Positions 1-6,663 of a stretch of DNA of 7,609 nucleotides are shown one piece after another. The DNA lies in the NCBI GenBank assembly GCA_003487005.1, contig DNFG01000308.1, forward strand, positions 1 through 7,609, written 5' to 3'. Below the pieces are notes generated by a model. It saw only the letters and a list, made by a program, of their open reading frames with translations. It was not told the DNA's origin and did no database searches. The first letter of the stretch is position 1, and every line of letters starts with the position of its first letter. This stretch comes from Bryobacterales bacterium (lineage in GTDB: Bacteria; Acidobacteriota; Terriglobia; Bryobacterales; Bryobacteraceae). The position numbers and the translations under genes are program-made.

Positions 1-190
1 TCACTCCCAAAACGCGGACCCCCACCCCCTGCGCCGCCGTCACGAACTCCCGCGCCCACGCCCCCTCTTCCACCAGCACGCAGTTCACCGGCGTGTCTTT
101 CAGTAACTCCAGACTCGCCGGATCCCCCGAAGTCCAGCGGGCCGGCACACAATCCGCCAGCCCCGCGAACAACAACAGCGCCAGGAACAT
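1..190 (-). CDS. Exported protein of unknown function, N-terminal fragment (63 codons in window)
   Basis: This gene starts at 190 on the minus strand and runs off the left edge, so only the N-terminus is visible. The protein opens with MFLALLLFAGLADC, a short hydrophobic signal-peptide-like segment. It continues into a soluble part containing SLELLKDTPVNCVLVEE and FVTAAQGVGVRVLGV. The alternation of predicted strand (VNCVLV), helix (AREFVTAAQGVG) and strand (VRVLGV) resembles the start of a beta/alpha fold such as a TIM barrel; that is inference. The cysteine after LAD does not fit a lipobox, because Asp sits at -1. The ATG lies 3 nt after the TAG of the upstream FAD gene. It has an AGGA Shine-Dalgarno inside that gene's last codons, 7 nt from the ATG, so the two are very probably co-transcribed and translationally coupled. 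Its G-ending codons match its partner. The family was not recognised. Confidence 0.75.
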   Translation of the reverse strand, partial: MFLALLLFAGLADCVPARWTSGDPASLELLKDTPVNCVLVEEGAWAREFVTAAQGVGVRVLGV

Positions 191-193
191 CGG

Positions 194-3187
194 CTATTCC
201 TGCCGCACCCGCGCCTCGTCCAGCACCGCCTGCGCGTGCCGGGCGACGTGGCCCCGCAGATCCTTCGCATACCGCTCCAGAATCGCCCGGCCCAGCCCAT
301 CGTGATCGCCGCACTTCAGCAGCGCGCGCGCCAGCGCCAGTTCGCGGATCGACAAACCCCGAGACTGCGTTTCGTTCACATTGAGACCCGACATCTTGCG
401 CGCCTTGTCGACATCCGTCACGGTCCAGCCCGCCACCTCTTCATCCCGCAGCAACTTCGCCAGCGGCGCTGCCGCTGCCGGATCACCGATCATCTCCAGC
501 GCCAGCGCGATCGCCCGGTGATGGGAGAACTCCGCTTCCGGCTTCAGTTGTTCGAGCTTCTTGAGAATCACCGGCAGCGCCCGCTTGTCGCGGGTCCGCC
601 CCAGCGCCACAATGTACCGGTCCACCGGGCTCAGCGCGCCGCCAAACTGGCCCATGCCCGTGTACCGCCAACCCGCGTCCCAGGGCTGCGCGTCCAGAGT
701 CGCCGCGATCGTGTCCAACCCGCTCGCATCGCCCAGAACCGCCAGAATCATCGCGTAGGTCAGCTTGTCCTTGTCGGTCTGCGCCTTCTGATAGGCCTCG
801 CGCAACAGCGGCGAAGCCTGCTCCGGATGGCTCAGGATCACCGCCGCGTTCTTGTGATTCTCGGCGTAATCCCGGATCGCCTCCGCGATCCGTTCATTGG
901 ACAGCGGGAACGAATCCTTGTCCGTCAATGCCCGCTGCGGAATAATCTCCATCTGGACCAGTTGCTTCTGCAACTCCTTCAAGTCGATCTGCCGCGGCGT
1001 CTTGTTCTGCTTCGCCGCCGTCGCCGCCGCCAGACCCATCGCGTAACCGTGATTCTGGATGTCCGGCTGCATCCGGACCAGCGGCAGCGCGTCCCGGTGC
1101 ACGCTCATGCCCAGCCCGATCGTCAGTATCCCCTCAAACCCCTTCGGCAGAAACGTCCGGTATGGCAAATCCACCGGAAAGCCCTGTTTCTCGGGGTGTT
1201 CCAGAAGGAAATACGGGTCCACCGTGTACCCGTGCGTGTCGAAATTCGAATACGCCCGCGCTACCGTGTCCGGGTAGGTCCGCTCCAGCATCTGATCGAG
1301 AATGCTCATCTCGATATCGCCCACGATCCGCCTCCGCTCGCGGCTGTCGATCAACTGGCCCATGTCGAATTGGGTCGAATACTTGTTCTTTGCGTACACC
1401 AGCATGTGCCAGGTGTCCACGGCATCGGTCTCGTCCGTGATCGTGAAGTCGGTGTTCGTGTAACCCGACCCCAGATTGATCGACGGCAGCCCCGTGCCCT
1501 GCACCGCCAGTTCCGCCGCACCGCTCTGCACCGTCGGCGCGCCCGCCGCCGCCGCGATGTCCGCATTGCCCGTCGCGTCAATCACGGTCTTCGCGAGCAC
1601 GACCCCGCGCCCGCCCGGCGTCGCCACGACCACCCCCTTGACATGCTTCCCTTCCACCAGCGCACCCGCGCCCATCACGCCATACCAGACCTCCCCGCCC
1701 GCCTCACGCAGCGTCCGCCGCAGCCACTCCGACTTGTGCAGCGGATTCCAGTCGAACCGCGGATTGTTGCCCTTGCCCGCCGGCGGCTGAATCCCCGGCA
1801 CCTCGTTCGTAAACCCGCCGCGGTAACCCCACCAGTACCGTGCAATCCGCCCCATCGTCCCCACGCCCCCCATCCCGTCCAGATACTCGACCACCAGCAC
1901 CTTGCTGCCCGCGCGCGCCGCGGCGATGCCCGCCGGCGCTCCGCCCGTCCCGCCACCCACCACGACCACGTCATAACTCCCCAGCACCGGCACCGCCTGC
2001 TCCACGCTCGGTACCGTCGCCAGGCCCCGGTCCACCGGCCGCAATCCCGTCAGGATCTCTTTCACATCCCCTCCCACCGCTGCCTTCCCCGGCCCCGCCG
2101 CCACGCGCACGCCCGCCAGCGCCGGCGCTTTCAATGCCTGCTTTGCTGCTTCGGCCCCCACCCGCTCACCCGCCGCCATCAGATTCACCGGGCGCAGCAA
2201 CTTTGCCGCCATTTCCCGGCTCACCATCGCCGTCCCCCCCAACACATACACATTCGCCATTCCCCGGGGCTGGAAGACCTCCACCGGCAACCTCTCCACG
2301 CCCCGCCACGTCCCCGTCGCGCTCCCCGCCGCCCGCAGCGTGTCCGGAGGTACCTGGAACAGATCCTCCGCCGCCGCCAGTTGTCCCGCGTCAAACGTCA
2401 GGTCCCGCGCCGTCTGCTCCGCTTTCGCGTACGACTGGAAACTCGCGTCCGCCATCTCGAGGCTCAGCGTGTATTCAATCACCGGCACATTCGCCGTCTC
2501 CGGGCCCGTCCTCGCCTTCAGCGTCCCGTCTCCCCGGTACACCACCGGCAATGTCCGCCCCTTCACCACGCCCTCGTTCTTCACCGTCCCGCCGACCACA
2601 TACCGCCGGAACTCCTGCCGTCCCGCCGGAAATGGACGGAACTCGGCTCCCGCCATCCGCGCCACCCAACCCCGCGCCGTCGCGTCGATGATCACCTTCG
2701 CCGTCACCGCCTGCCGCCCGGCGCGGTTCGCGATCACCACCCCCGCGGGCCTCCCTTGGGCGTCCCGCAGCACATCCGTCGCGTATGCGCTGAACAAATA
2801 CGGCACTTTTGCCGCCAGAAGCGCCTCATCGAGGGTCTTTTTGACATGCAGCGGACGCACCGGATCGAACGTCGGCGTTTCGCCCCAGTCGGAATACACC
2901 TTCATCGCCAGATCGCCGGCGGGCTTTTCGTCCTTCTCCAGCCAAAGCCGGAGCGTCCCGGCCATGTCCTCGCCCAGGTACGTCTTAGGCGCCGCCAGGA
3001 ACACTTTCGCCCCTTCGCGCGATGCCGCCACCGCCGCGGCCACAGCCCCTGTCGATCCCCCCACCACGACCACGTCCACTTCGTGGACCACCGGAATCTC
3101 CCGCGCCGACTGCGGCGCCTGCGCACCCGCCAATCCCGCCGAAACCGCCAGCATCAGAAGCGAACGCAGCACATGTTGAGACATCAT
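194..3187 (-). CDS. Exported tandem FAD-dependent oxidoreductase-like protein with HEAT-like C-terminus
   Basis: The protein is 997 aa from the ATG at 3187. The next codon, at 3184, is also ATG and lies at better spacing (7 nt rather than 4) from the Shine-Dalgarno AGAGGA at 3192-3197, so it may be the true start. A signal peptide occupies about residues 1-22 (LLMLAVSAGLAGAQA), which points to a periplasmic or outer location. Two related FAD_oxidored-type modules follow. Module 1 has VDVVVVGGSTGA (37-48), IIDATARG (166-173) and AAGERVGAEAA (338-348). Module 2 has YDVVVVGGGTGGAP (405-418), an acidic Glu434 ending the second strand, VIDATGNADIA (535-545) and GYAMGLAAATAA (714-725). Module 1 is degenerate: GxSxxA replaces GxGxxG and there is no acidic residue at the end of beta-2. 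Residues from about 785 to 995 are helical and HEAT-like (e.g. DKRALPVILKKLEQL, GDPAAAAPLAKLL). The substrate is unknown; relatives are often loosely labelled 'xanthan lyase' or FAD-dependent oxidoreductase. It is first in an operon with the exported protein downstream. Confidence 0.9.
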   Translation of the reverse strand: MMSQHVLRSLLMLAVSAGLAGAQAPQSAREIPVVHEVDVVVVGGSTGAVAAAVAASREGAKVFLAAPKTYLGEDMAGTLRLWLEKDEKPAGDLAMKVYSDWGETPTFDPVRPLHVKKTLDEALLAAKVPYLFSAYATDVLRDAQGRPAGVVIANRAGRQAVTAKVIIDATARGWVARMAGAEFRPFPAGRQEFRRYVVGGTVKNEGVVKGRTLPVVYRGDGTLKARTGPETANVPVIEYTLSLEMADASFQSYAKAEQTARDLTFDAGQLAAAEDLFQVPPDTLRAAGSATGTWRGVERLPVEVFQPRGMANVYVLGGTAMVSREMAAKLLRPVNLMAAGERVGAEAAKQALKAPALAGVRVAAGPGKAAVGGDVKEILTGLRPVDRGLATVPSVEQAVPVLGSYDVVVVGGGTGGAPAGIAAARAGSKVLVVEYLDGMGGVGTMGRIARYWWGYRGGFTNEVPGIQPPAGKGNNPRFDWNPLHKSEWLRRTLREAGGEVWYGVMGAGALVEGKHVKGVVVATPGGRGVVLAKTVIDATGNADIAAAAGAPTVQSGAAELAVQGTGLPSINLGSGYTNTDFTITDETDAVDTWHMLVYAKNKYSTQFDMGQLIDSRERRRIVGDIEMSILDQMLERTYPDTVARAYSNFDTHGYTVDPYFLLEHPEKQGFPVDLPYRTFLPKGFEGILTIGLGMSVHRDALPLVRMQPDIQNHGYAMGLAAATAAKQNKTPRQIDLKELQKQLVQMEIIPQRALTDKDSFPLSNERIAEAIRDYAENHKNAAVILSHPEQASPLLREAYQKAQTDKDKLTYAMILAVLGDASGLDTIAATLDAQPWDAGWRYTGMGQFGGALSPVDRYIVALGRTRDKRALPVILKKLEQLKPEAEFSHHRAIALALEMIGDPAAAAPLAKLLRDEEVAGWTVTDVDKARKMSGLNVNETQSRGLSIRELALARALLKCGDHDGLGRAILERYAKDLRGHVARHAQAVLDEARVRQE

Positions 3188-3254
3188 CGAATCCTCTCGG
3201 GGCAACCAGAATTTGCAACCAGCATATCGCAGCCGTCCGGCCCCGGCGCCCGCC

Positions 3255-3283
3255 TCCACACCCTCCGGCCGGTCGCGTATAAT
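3255..3283 (+). promoter_or_regulatory. Sigma70-type promoter of the DUF4332 gene, predicted leaderless start
   Basis: A perfect -10 box TATAAT lies at 3278-3283. A 4/6 match to TTGACA (TCCACA, 3255-3260) sits upstream with an exact 17-bp spacer. Counting about 7 nt downstream places transcription start at 3290-3291, which is the ATG of the DUF4332 gene. The mRNA is therefore predicted to be leaderless, and no Shine-Dalgarno is seen. This also rules out the in-frame ATG at 3282, which overlaps the -10 box. Confidence 0.65.
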
Positions 3284-3290
3284 GTCGCCC

Positions 3291-3698
3291 ATGGCTTACA
3301 AAATCACTGATATTGAAGGCATCGGCCCCGCGTTTGGCGCCAAACTCGAAGCCGCCGGGGTCAGGAACACCGATCAACTCCTCGAAGCCGCCGGCGCCGC
3401 CAAAGGCCGCAAGGACCTCGCCGCCCGGGCCGAAATCAGCGAAACCCTGATCCTCAAATGGGTCAACCACGCCGACCTGATGCGCATCAGCGGCATCGGA
3501 CCCCAGTTCGCCGAACTCCTCGAAGCCGCCGGCGTCGATACCGTCAAGGAACTCCGCCACCGCAACGCCGCCAACCTCGCTGCCAAAATGTCGGAGATCA
3601 ACGAGCAGAAGAATCTCACCAACGGCTCCGTCTCCGAATCCCAGGCCGCCGGATGGATCGAACAGGCCAAGACGCTCGATCCCAAGGTGAGCCACTAG
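3291..3698 (+). CDS. DUF4332 family helix-hairpin-helix protein
   Basis: The protein is 135 aa and has no signal peptide or membrane segment, so it is probably cytoplasmic. It contains two clear helix-hairpin-helix-type repeats: DIEGIGPAFGAKLEAAGV (residues 7-24) and RISGIGPQFAELLEAAGV (65-82). Each carries a GIGP turn, and the remainder is helical. This arrangement matches the DUF4332 family, whose molecular role is not established; HhH repeats often bind DNA backbone non-specifically, so a nucleic-acid role is possible but inferred. The start at 3291 (MAYKITDIEG) is chosen over the in-frame ATG at 3282 because that one sits in the -10 hexamer. The gene is divergent from the FAD operon and convergent with the S9 peptidase. 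Codons are overwhelmingly C-ending, opposite to the minus-strand neighbours. The gene ends TAG at 3696, and a coding-like remnant in another frame follows directly. Confidence 0.9.
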   Translation: MAYKITDIEGIGPAFGAKLEAAGVRNTDQLLEAAGAAKGRKDLAARAEISETLILKWVNHADLMRISGIGPQFAELLEAAGVDTVKELRHRNAANLAAKMSEINEQKNLTNGSVSESQAAGWIEQAKTLDPKVSH

Positions 3699-3768
3699 CC
3701 TCGACTGGACCGCCGGGGAGAACTGGGACGACTACCCGGTCAGCGACGAAGACCAGCCCGCCCCCTGA
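3691..3768 (+). pseudogene. Short coding-like remnant without start codon (possible lost C-terminal tail)
   Basis: Right after the DUF4332 stop, in the +1 frame, a 25-codon open stretch ends at TGA 3766-3768. It reads ATSLDWTAGENWDDYPVSDE and then DQPAP. It has no ATG, GTG or TTG start, and the frame is closed by a TGA at 3688. About 23 of 25 third positions are G or C and the peptide is acidic and Trp/Asp-rich. That is unlike the Arg/Pro/His-rich shadow reading frames elsewhere in the window, so it looks like former or frameshifted coding sequence. It could be the tail of an older, longer DUF4332 protein, the end of a deleted gene, or chance. No family was recognised. Confidence 0.25.
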
Positions 3769-3772
3769 CTGC

Positions 3773-5827
3773 CTACATCCCCAACTGCCACGCCAGGAAC
3801 GTCAGCACGTCCGCCCCGTCTTCGATCACCTTCGTCACCGGCAACCCCGTCGAGTGCCCGCTCGCCGTGTCGTAGTGCAGCAGCACCGGCCGCTCCGGTT
3901 TCGCCGAAGCCTGCAGCAGCGCCGCCATCTTCCGCGCGTGCAGCGGAGCCACCCGCGTATCCGAATCCCCCGTCACAATCAGCACCGCCGGATATCTCTC
4001 CCCCTTTTTCACGTTGTGATACGGAGAATATTTCCGGATATATTCAAACTGCCTCGGATCATCCGCCGACCCGTATTCCGGCACCCACAACGGCGCAATC
4101 AGGAATTTGTGGAACCGGACCATGTCCAGCAGCGGCACCGTGCACACCACCGCCCGGTACAGTTCCGGCCGCTGCGTCAATGCCGCCCCCACCAGCAACC
4201 CCCCGTTTGAGCCCCCGTAGATTGCCAGCTTCTCCGGGTTCGTGTACTTGTTGGCGATCAGCCATTCCGCCGCCGCAATGTAATCGTCGAATACATTCTG
4301 CTTGTTCTCCAGCATCCCCGCCTTGTGCCATTGCTCTCCGAATTCCCCGCCCCCGCGCAAATTCGTCACCGCCACCACGCCGCCCCGCTCCGCGAAGGCC
4401 ACATAATTCGCAGAAAATGACGGTGTCACGCTCACATTAAATCCGCCGTACCCATACAGCAGCACCGGCCGCGCTCCGTCCAGCACCGTCCCCTTCCGCA
4501 TCATCAGGAACATCGGCACGCGCGTCCCGTCCTTCGACGTGAACCACACCTGCTTCACCTCCAGCGATTCCGAATCCACCGGCGCCGCCGTTCGCGCCCA
4601 CACCGCCGCCCCGCCCGCCGCCGTCCCGTAACGCAGAATCTGCGCCGGCGTGTTCAGCGACGTGTACTGAAGATAGACATCTTCGGAACCGGCCGACGCC
4701 TTCACCCCCGACACCGTCCCCAACCCCGGCAACTCCAGCGCCCGCACCGGACGCCCATCGAGCGTGTACAACTCCACCCGCGCCGTCGCATTCCGCAGCA
4801 TCTGCACCAGCAGATGCCCCCCGGCCAGGTGAAACTCGTCGATCGCGTCCGGCCCTTCCGGCACGATCAGCCTCCAGAAATGCCGCTGCGGCTTCGCCAG
4901 ATCCACCCGGTAAATCCGGTTCCGCGGCGCATTCCAGTTCGTCATTACATACGCAATCCCATTGTGGACCCGCGCCGTGCTCCGCGCCTCCAACCCCTTC
5001 AACAAAACCGTCCAGCGCCCCGTCGCAATCTCCAGGACGTGAATCTCCCCCCGGTCCCCCGACGACCCCTCGAACTTCTCCACCACCAGATGCCGGTCAT
5101 CCTCCGACAACCGTGACACCGCAATCATCTTCGCCCCCAACCCCTGCCCGAACAACTGCTCCGGCGCCGCCCCCGCCTTCGTCAGATCCAGGCGGAACAC
5201 GCGCGGCCCGCCAACCGGAAGATCGCTGTAATACACCATCCCCCCGTCCGCCGTCAGATCCACCTCCAGATACCGGCTTGCCGTCAGTTTCACCCCCCGC
5301 TCCTGCCTTGAATCCGCGTTCAGGAAGCGCACTTCCTGCTCGTCCGCGCCACCCGCCCGGACTCCGTAAGCCACCCAGCGCCCGTCCCCGGACACCCCCA
5401 TCAACTGCACCGAGCCCAATTCGCCCCCCGCCGCCACCGCCGGATCCACCAACAACACCTCTTCGCTCCCCGCCGACGCCCGGAAGTAAATCGCCTCCCG
5501 CGTCGCCGACGCCGGTCGCTTTGTGTAGAAATACCGGCCATTGCGCACGAACGGCACATCCGTCTTCTCCACACGCTGCAACTCCGTCAACCGCTGCCGG
5601 AACGCCGCCCGGTCCGCCCGCGGATCCAGCAGCGACCGCGTCAGCCGCATCTGCTCTTCCACAAACCTCCGCGTCTCCGGCGCCTGATCCTCTTCCAGCC
5701 ACCGGTACGGATCCGTTAACGTCACCCCGTGCAGTGTCTCGGTCACGGGACGCACCGGCGCGTCGGGATACTGGATCTGGGCCGTCATCATCATCGGGAG
5801 CGCGAGCAGGCAAAGTTGGCGGAACAT
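3773..5827 (-). CDS. Prolyl oligopeptidase, family S9A, exported
   Basis: This 684-aa serine peptidase cleaves short peptides on the carboxyl side of proline, a family activity. The N-terminus MFRQLCLLALPMMMTA is signal-like, so the enzyme is probably periplasmic. The S9 N-terminal signature PVTETLHGVTLTDPYRWLEE (residues 27-46) leads into a beta-propeller (to about 420) that would filter substrates. The alpha/beta-hydrolase domain has LLYGYGGFN (456-464) near the oxyanion site and the nucleophile elbow GGSNGG with Ser540. It also has Asp623 in GDSDTRVAPLH with the substrate-binding Arg625, and His658 in ASGHSTG. All three catalytic residues are present and the length is normal for S9A (about 700 aa). 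The start at 5827 is chosen because the reading frame upstream of it runs antisense to the divergent small gene. A GGGGG(T) Shine-Dalgarno-like tract lies 7 nt upstream of the ATG. A possible -10 (TAGAAT, minus, 5847-5842) is weak. The gene is convergent with DUF4332; 74 bp separate them and no clear terminator is seen. Confidence 0.95.
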   Translation of the reverse strand: MFRQLCLLALPMMMTAQIQYPDAPVRPVTETLHGVTLTDPYRWLEEDQAPETRRFVEEQMRLTRSLLDPRADRAAFRQRLTELQRVEKTDVPFVRNGRYFYTKRPASATREAIYFRASAGSEEVLLVDPAVAAGGELGSVQLMGVSGDGRWVAYGVRAGGADEQEVRFLNADSRQERGVKLTASRYLEVDLTADGGMVYYSDLPVGGPRVFRLDLTKAGAAPEQLFGQGLGAKMIAVSRLSEDDRHLVVEKFEGSSGDRGEIHVLEIATGRWTVLLKGLEARSTARVHNGIAYVMTNWNAPRNRIYRVDLAKPQRHFWRLIVPEGPDAIDEFHLAGGHLLVQMLRNATARVELYTLDGRPVRALELPGLGTVSGVKASAGSEDVYLQYTSLNTPAQILRYGTAAGGAAVWARTAAPVDSESLEVKQVWFTSKDGTRVPMFLMMRKGTVLDGARPVLLYGYGGFNVSVTPSFSANYVAFAERGGVVAVTNLRGGGEFGEQWHKAGMLENKQNVFDDYIAAAEWLIANKYTNPEKLAIYGGSNGGLLVGAALTQRPELYRAVVCTVPLLDMVRFHKFLIAPLWVPEYGSADDPRQFEYIRKYSPYHNVKKGERYPAVLIVTGDSDTRVAPLHARKMAALLQASAKPERPVLLHYDTASGHSTGLPVTKVIEDGADVLTFLAWQLGM

Positions 5828-5859
5828 GGGCGTACCCCCGTATTCTAACGTGAACTTTG

Positions 5860-5883
5860 TGAAATAATGGCCCTTCGAGGTGA
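5860..5883 (+). promoter_or_regulatory. Extended -10 promoter and ribosome binding site for the 97-aa gene
   Basis: TGAAATAAT at 5860-5868 reads as an extended -10 (TGn followed by AATAAT, 5/6 to consensus). No acceptable -35 lies at 16-18 bp. Start of transcription would fall near 5875, giving a 5' leader of about a dozen nt. GAGGTGA at 5877-5883 is a Shine-Dalgarno with GAGG 7 nt before the ATG at 5888. The 60-bp gap is shared with the divergent peptidase gene, so one regulator could affect both. Confidence 0.4.
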
Positions 5884-5887
5884 GTGT

Positions 5888-6181
5888 ATGGCCGATCCGA
5901 AGTATGCCGAACCCACGCGCGACATCCCCCAGGCCGAAGACATCGGCGAACTCGCCGACGGCACCAGAATCCGCCGCCGCGCCCCCCGCATGCGCGCCTG
6001 CAACCTGAAGAACGAAAAGGGAAAGATGTGCGCCGGCCACCTCAAGCGCTGGTACTTCTACCCCACGGAGGTCGAAGCCCGCTTCGGCAAGGACGCCGAA
6101 CTCTATCGCTGCGAGAAGTGTCTGACGATCTATCTCCCAAGTGACCAGGAACCGCCCAGAAGCGGTACCCTGAGCTATTAA
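5888..6181 (+). CDS. Small conserved-looking protein with possible Cys/His zinc site
   Basis: The protein is 97 aa and soluble, with no signal peptide. The family was not recognised. The N-terminal third is charged (YAEPTRDIPQAEDIGELADG). A candidate metal site follows: Cys38, then Cys48-Ala-Gly-His51, then Cys75-Glu-Lys-Cys78. The pattern C-x9-C-x2-H and C-x2-C is separated by an aromatic stretch, RWYFYP (54-59). This resembles a small zinc ribbon, but the spacing matches no family I can name. The ATG at 5888 is preferred over the in-frame ATG at 5867, because only 5888 has a Shine-Dalgarno (GAGGTGA) and 5867 overlaps the -10. C-ending codons agree with other plus-strand genes here. Divergent from the S9A peptidase; no functional link is evident. 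Confidence 0.8.
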   Translation: MADPKYAEPTRDIPQAEDIGELADGTRIRRRAPRMRACNLKNEKGKMCAGHLKRWYFYPTEVEARFGKDAELYRCEKCLTIYLPSDQEPPRSGTLSY

Positions 6182-6223
6182 CGCCTCTGGCCCGCCCGGC
6201 CCTGCCGGCGGTTCCAATGAGAT

Positions 6224-6285
6224 GGCCGCATTGGATTGTGCTCCTCTGTGAGGTGCGACTCGAATGGAGCCAATCCAATGCGGCC
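6224..6285. repeat. Long inverted repeat / hairpin (20 bp stem, 21-nt loop)
   Basis: GGCCGCATTGGATTG at 6224-6238 is perfectly complementary to CAATCCAATGCGGCC at 6271-6285. After one bulged T (6239) the helix continues with GCTCC (6240-6244) against GGAGC (6266-6270), making 20 bp around a 21-nt loop. No T-run follows on either strand, so it is not a typical intrinsic terminator, although it begins 42 nt after the stop of the 97-aa gene. It could be an mRNA 3' stabilising hairpin, a palindromic repeat-family copy or a protein-binding dyad. Confidence 0.8.
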
Positions 6286-6493
6286 CGCCCGGGTTGGGCA
6301 GGGGCGCGGCGACAGTCTCACATCATCCGGCTAAGCCTGTGTTCCCTATCACTCCTGGTGAAAGACCGCGTTCATCTACCCTTCACCAAGCAGACAATGC
6401 CTGACCGATACCCGCAACCCCGGGGGAGAATAATTCGTCGAACTGAGCAGACCGGATCGATCACCGTCTCCCGGCCTCGGCCTCCTCTGAACC

Positions 6494-6517
6494 AAAAAAA
6501 GGACCCTCTGCGCAACA
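6494..6517 (-). terminator. Intrinsic terminator-like end of the candidate small RNA
   Basis: On the minus strand the 3' arm TGTTGCGCAGAGGG (6517-6504) closes the 14-bp helix. It is followed by TCC and seven Ts (6500-6494). The partner arm lies about 90 nt upstream, so this is a long-range stem rather than a compact terminator hairpin, which lowers confidence. Confidence 0.35.
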
Positions 6518-6649
6518 TGCAAACTTTCGGAACGACTGGAAAAAATCTTCAACACCGGCTCCCGCAAGCACTGCGTGTCTGGCTCCATTCGCTCCACTCG
6601 CCTGCCTGTTGTCGCAGAGGGCAGGTTCAAAGAGGTTTCATCAATTCGC
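6494..6649 (-). ncRNA. Candidate structured small RNA, 6S-like rod
   Basis: Read on the minus strand, the segment folds into one long interrupted rod. The closing helix is CCCTCTGCG (6621-6613) plus CAACA (6611-6607), paired with TGTTG (6517-6513) plus CGCAGAGGG (6512-6504). This is 14 bp with a single bulge. An internal bubble of about 11 nt on each side follows, which may contain 3 bp. Next comes GGAGCGAATGGA (6595-6584) with TCCAGTCGTTCC (6540-6529), 12 positions with one mismatch. Then CA(G)ACAC (6581-6575) pairs with GTGTTG (6555-6550), and a small apical hairpin caps the rod (6563-6575). An outer helix, TGAACC (6629-6624) with GGTTCA (6493-6488), can also form. A G-U pair in the 12-position helix would be a C/A mismatch on the other strand, which favours minus-strand transcription. 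An extended -10 upstream and T7 at 6500-6494 give a transcript of about 155 nt. Rod shape with a central bubble is the hallmark of 6S RNA, which binds RNA polymerase. Identity is inferred from structure only; no sequence match was verified. Confidence 0.45.
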
Positions 6650-6654
6650 TTAAG

Positions 6655-6663
6655 AGTGTAGCA
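6655..6663 (-). promoter_or_regulatory. Extended -10 promoter for the candidate small RNA
   Basis: On the minus strand, TGCTACACT (6663-6655) fits the extended -10 pattern TGn followed by TACACT (4/6 to TATAAT). No good -35 lies at 15-18 bp. The predicted start, about 7 nt on at 6649-6646, falls just before the 5' arm of the rod that begins near 6635. Confidence 0.35.

Noticed and set aside
140..190. Lipobox in the left-edge protein (LADC)
   Set aside because: Asp at -1 of the cysteine does not fit lipoprotein processing.
1840..2691. 283-codon Pro/Ser-rich plus-strand frame
   Set aside because: Low-complexity shadow of the FAD gene.
3188..3292. 35-codon N-terminal extension of the FAD protein to the ATG at 3292
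   Set aside because: It would precede the signal peptide and overlap the divergent DUF4332 promoter. A Shine-Dalgarno supports the ATG pair at 3184-3187.
236..3310. 1024-codon plus-strand open frame antisense to the FAD gene
   Set aside because: Its product is Arg/His/Pro-rich with no domain. It is explained by the GC-rich third positions of the minus-strand gene.
5828..6217. N-terminal extension of the S9A peptidase frame
   Set aside because: It runs antisense to the 97-aa gene and would bury the signal peptide. The S9 domain begins just after the 5827 start.
6301..6480. tRNA-like pieces (e.g. GTTCATC near 6370)
   Set aside because: No acceptor stem or anticodon arm can be formed around them.
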